64,000 nt of DNA from the NCBI GenBank assembly GCA_017303895.1, contig JAFLBF010000001.1, positions 682,001-746,000 on the forward strand. The letters run 5' to 3'. The stretch comes from Bacteroidota bacterium. GTDB taxonomy: Bacteria; Bacteroidota; Bacteroidia; 2-12-FULL-35-15. Each line of letters begins with the position of its first letter. Within the stretch, counting starts at the first letter, position 1. A program made the position numbers and the translations under genes. Shown in pieces: positions 62,592-64,000 of the stretch. The notes under the pieces are model-generated. The model searched no databases. It saw nothing but the letters and a program-made list of their open reading frames with translations, and was not told the DNA's origin.

Positions 62592-64000
62592 TGGTGGAAG
62601 TTTGTTTCCCATCCGTAATCGTTAAAAAGTAAATTCCACTTTCAAGTTGGCTTACATTAATAACTGTTTCTTTTGAATTGATGTTATCATGTGCCTGAAT
62701 TTGTCGGCCAGTGATATCTAAGATGTTTATCTTATATGGAGCATCTAACCCTTCCGTTACAATTGAAAGAATGTTGTTTGTGGGGTTTGGATAAAGACGT
62801 AATGTTGTAATGTCTTTATTTTCAGAAATACTAGTGGCATTGCCCGGCACAACATTTAGAGTAATTGTATTCGATTCTCTGCCAGCATATAATGAATCAC
62901 AAAATGTATCTGAACAACCTGATGTATCACTAACTGTAAGACAAAGTTGGTAAGGGCCTGTTCCCGCATACACATGTGTTGGGTATTGTAAGGTAGAGGT
63001 GTCGCCATCGCCAAATTCCCATAAGTAATTATAGTTCATCCATGCAGGAGAATTATTGAAAGCAGTATAGTTAAACAGATTAGTGGAATCTTGTACAAGA
63101 GTAAAATCAGCAACGCAATTCCCATTTACACCGTTACATCCACATGTTAGATCAGGGGCAGAAAACTTTTGTCTGATACTATCTATTCTTTCTTTTAATA
63201 GATTTACACTTGTTAAGTTTGATCCATTATTAGTTCTTGCATAAACATAAGCAAAGCTTACTTTTTGTATGCCGTTTGGTTGGAGCGTAAATGGACCGAA
63301 AGTCCCAATTGCTCTTCTATCTGATGGAACATTTTGAGTGCTTTCCTCGCTCCAAGGAGTTTGAGGGTTGAAACTTGTGCCAATTCCCAATGGATCTGTT
63401 GTTCCCGGGTAAAAATAATTGCAATTGATACTTCCCGAATTTCCATTTCCTCCGTATGTTAGATGTGTTCCATTCTTCCAGGTTGCGGTCATGTAGTTAT
63501 AAAAGTCGTTTGCAATAACCGGGTTTCCGGTTGGCGTAAAATCATTATTATAAAACATAAACGTTGACATGCCAAGTCGTTCATCATCAATGATTCCATT
63601 ACCATGATTATTTCCCCAATCACTATATACCGGAGGATTGTCAACACCATCAGGATCTTGATACGGCCCTTCTAAGAAAACAACTGCTTGTGCAGGTGGA
63701 TTTATTCCATACATGGGTTGTCCTTGCCCACCGCCATCATCTATTGAATCACCGTTGTAACCATAATAGGCACTTCTTGCCACATCTGATGCTATGTAGT
63801 CATCCTGGCCCCCACCAATATCAAAATCTGTCCAATTGCCTATGTAGGTAGAATCTAATTGATTGGAGCTTTTGTTTATAATTGTATAATCTACAAAAAT
63901 GGTATTGTACAATGCGCTATCGTTTGTACAGCTGTATGCATAGGCCATTCCATGAACTTCAATTCCGATTGGATTTCCTCCTGTAGCATTGTGTAATCCT
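62572..64000 (-). CDS. T9SS-secreted protein with PKD domain (5' end outside window)
   Basis: Partial gene: the frame is open to base 64000, reading NPIGIEVHGMAYAYSC, which matches ASLGIEVHASAYAFAC in the protein at 57329, so the ATG at 63948 is internal. The visible part contains the same middle domain as that protein (IGNWTDFDIGGGQDDYI, YNGDSIDDGGG), then a PKD domain with YLWEFGDGDTSTLQYPTHVYAG, and the sorting domain starting RLYPNPTNNILSIVT. It is the paralogue of the gene at 61192 in its PKD and C-terminal parts. Function is unknown. Confidence 0.88.
   Translation of the reverse strand, partial: GLHNATGGNPIGIEVHGMAYAYSCTNDSALYNTIFVDYTIINKSSNQLDSTYIGNWTDFDIGGGQDDYIASDVARSAYYGYNGDSIDDGGGQGQPMYGINPPAQAVVFLEGPYQDPDGVDNPPVYSDWGNNHGNGIIDDERLGMSTFMFYNNDFTPTGNPVIANDFYNYMTATWKNGTHLTYGGNGNSGSINCNYFYPGTTDPLGIGTSFNPQTPWSEESTQNVPSDRRAIGTFGPFTLQPNGIQKVSFAYVYARTNNGSNLTSVNLLKERIDSIRQKFSAPDLTCGCNGVNGNCVADFTLVQDSTNLFNYTAFNNSPAWMNYNYLWEFGDGDTSTLQYPTHVYAGTGPYQLCLTVSDTSGCSDTFCDSLYAGRESNTITLNVVPGNATSISENKDITTLRLYPNPTNNILSIVTEGLDAPYKINILDITGRQIQAHDNINSKETVINVSQLESGIYFLTITDGKQTSTKKFIKQ

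Overview
The window is chromosomal DNA of a member of the Bacteroidota. The evidence is the alternative complex III plus cytochrome oxidase cluster, the Bacteroidota-only families (DUF3098, DUF4270, DUF6132), many secreted proteins ending in a type IX secretion (T9SS) type A sorting domain, and the recurrent TAnnTTTG promoter element. I cannot name the genus. Most of the window is ordinary housekeeping DNA. The accessory parts are 20.3-33.7 kb and 57.3-64 kb, both rich in T9SS cargo.

Layout. 1-7.4 kb (+): actB (cut by the window edge), actC, actD, actE, actF, coxB and coxA, a quinol-to-oxygen electron transfer operon closed by a strong terminator. 7.4-11.5 kb (-): a DUF3108 protein and leuS; leuS carries an extra AT-rich segment in its catalytic half. 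11.6-20 kb (mostly +): ftsX, a DUF3098 protein, uppP, truB, queA, ispD, a convergent amidohydrolase, rlmN and a polyprenyl diphosphate synthase. 20.3-28.4 kb (+): four T9SS-secreted beta-propeller proteins in a row. This block is bracketed by the intact 3' end of the polyprenyl synthase gene and a second, displaced 162-bp copy of that end, which is the clearest sign of an inserted cassette. 28.7-33.7 kb (+): a lipoprotein and a 1427-residue T9SS protein.

33.7-36.7 kb (-): a sulfur operon (TauE-type exporter, CstB-like persulfide dioxygenase with two rhodanese domains, secreted rhodanese, DUF6132). 36.9-42.2 kb: a glutaryl-CoA dehydrogenase-like enzyme, a lytic transglycosylase, dnaG and a hotdog thioesterase. 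42.2-50 kb (-): two exported proteins, a PAP2-like membrane protein, rpoN, glmS, a DUF4270 lipoprotein and a half-length glycogen synthase-like protein. 50.1-57.1 kb: panC, a lipoprotein, the three-subunit succinate dehydrogenase/fumarate reductase and an M24 aminopeptidase. 57.3-64 kb: three large T9SS proteins, an alpha/beta hydrolase and a small orphan protein that looks like a sorting domain on its own.

As a system, the respiratory genes at the two ends fit together: succinate dehydrogenase reduces the quinone pool and ACIII plus the oxidase drain it. I found no tRNA, rRNA, CRISPR array, transposase or integrase. I did not find a convincing new enzymatic system. The most unusual signals are the bracketed T9SS cassette, near-identical sorting-domain DNA shared among neighbouring genes, the LeuRS insertion, and a tandem repeat just upstream of rlmN.
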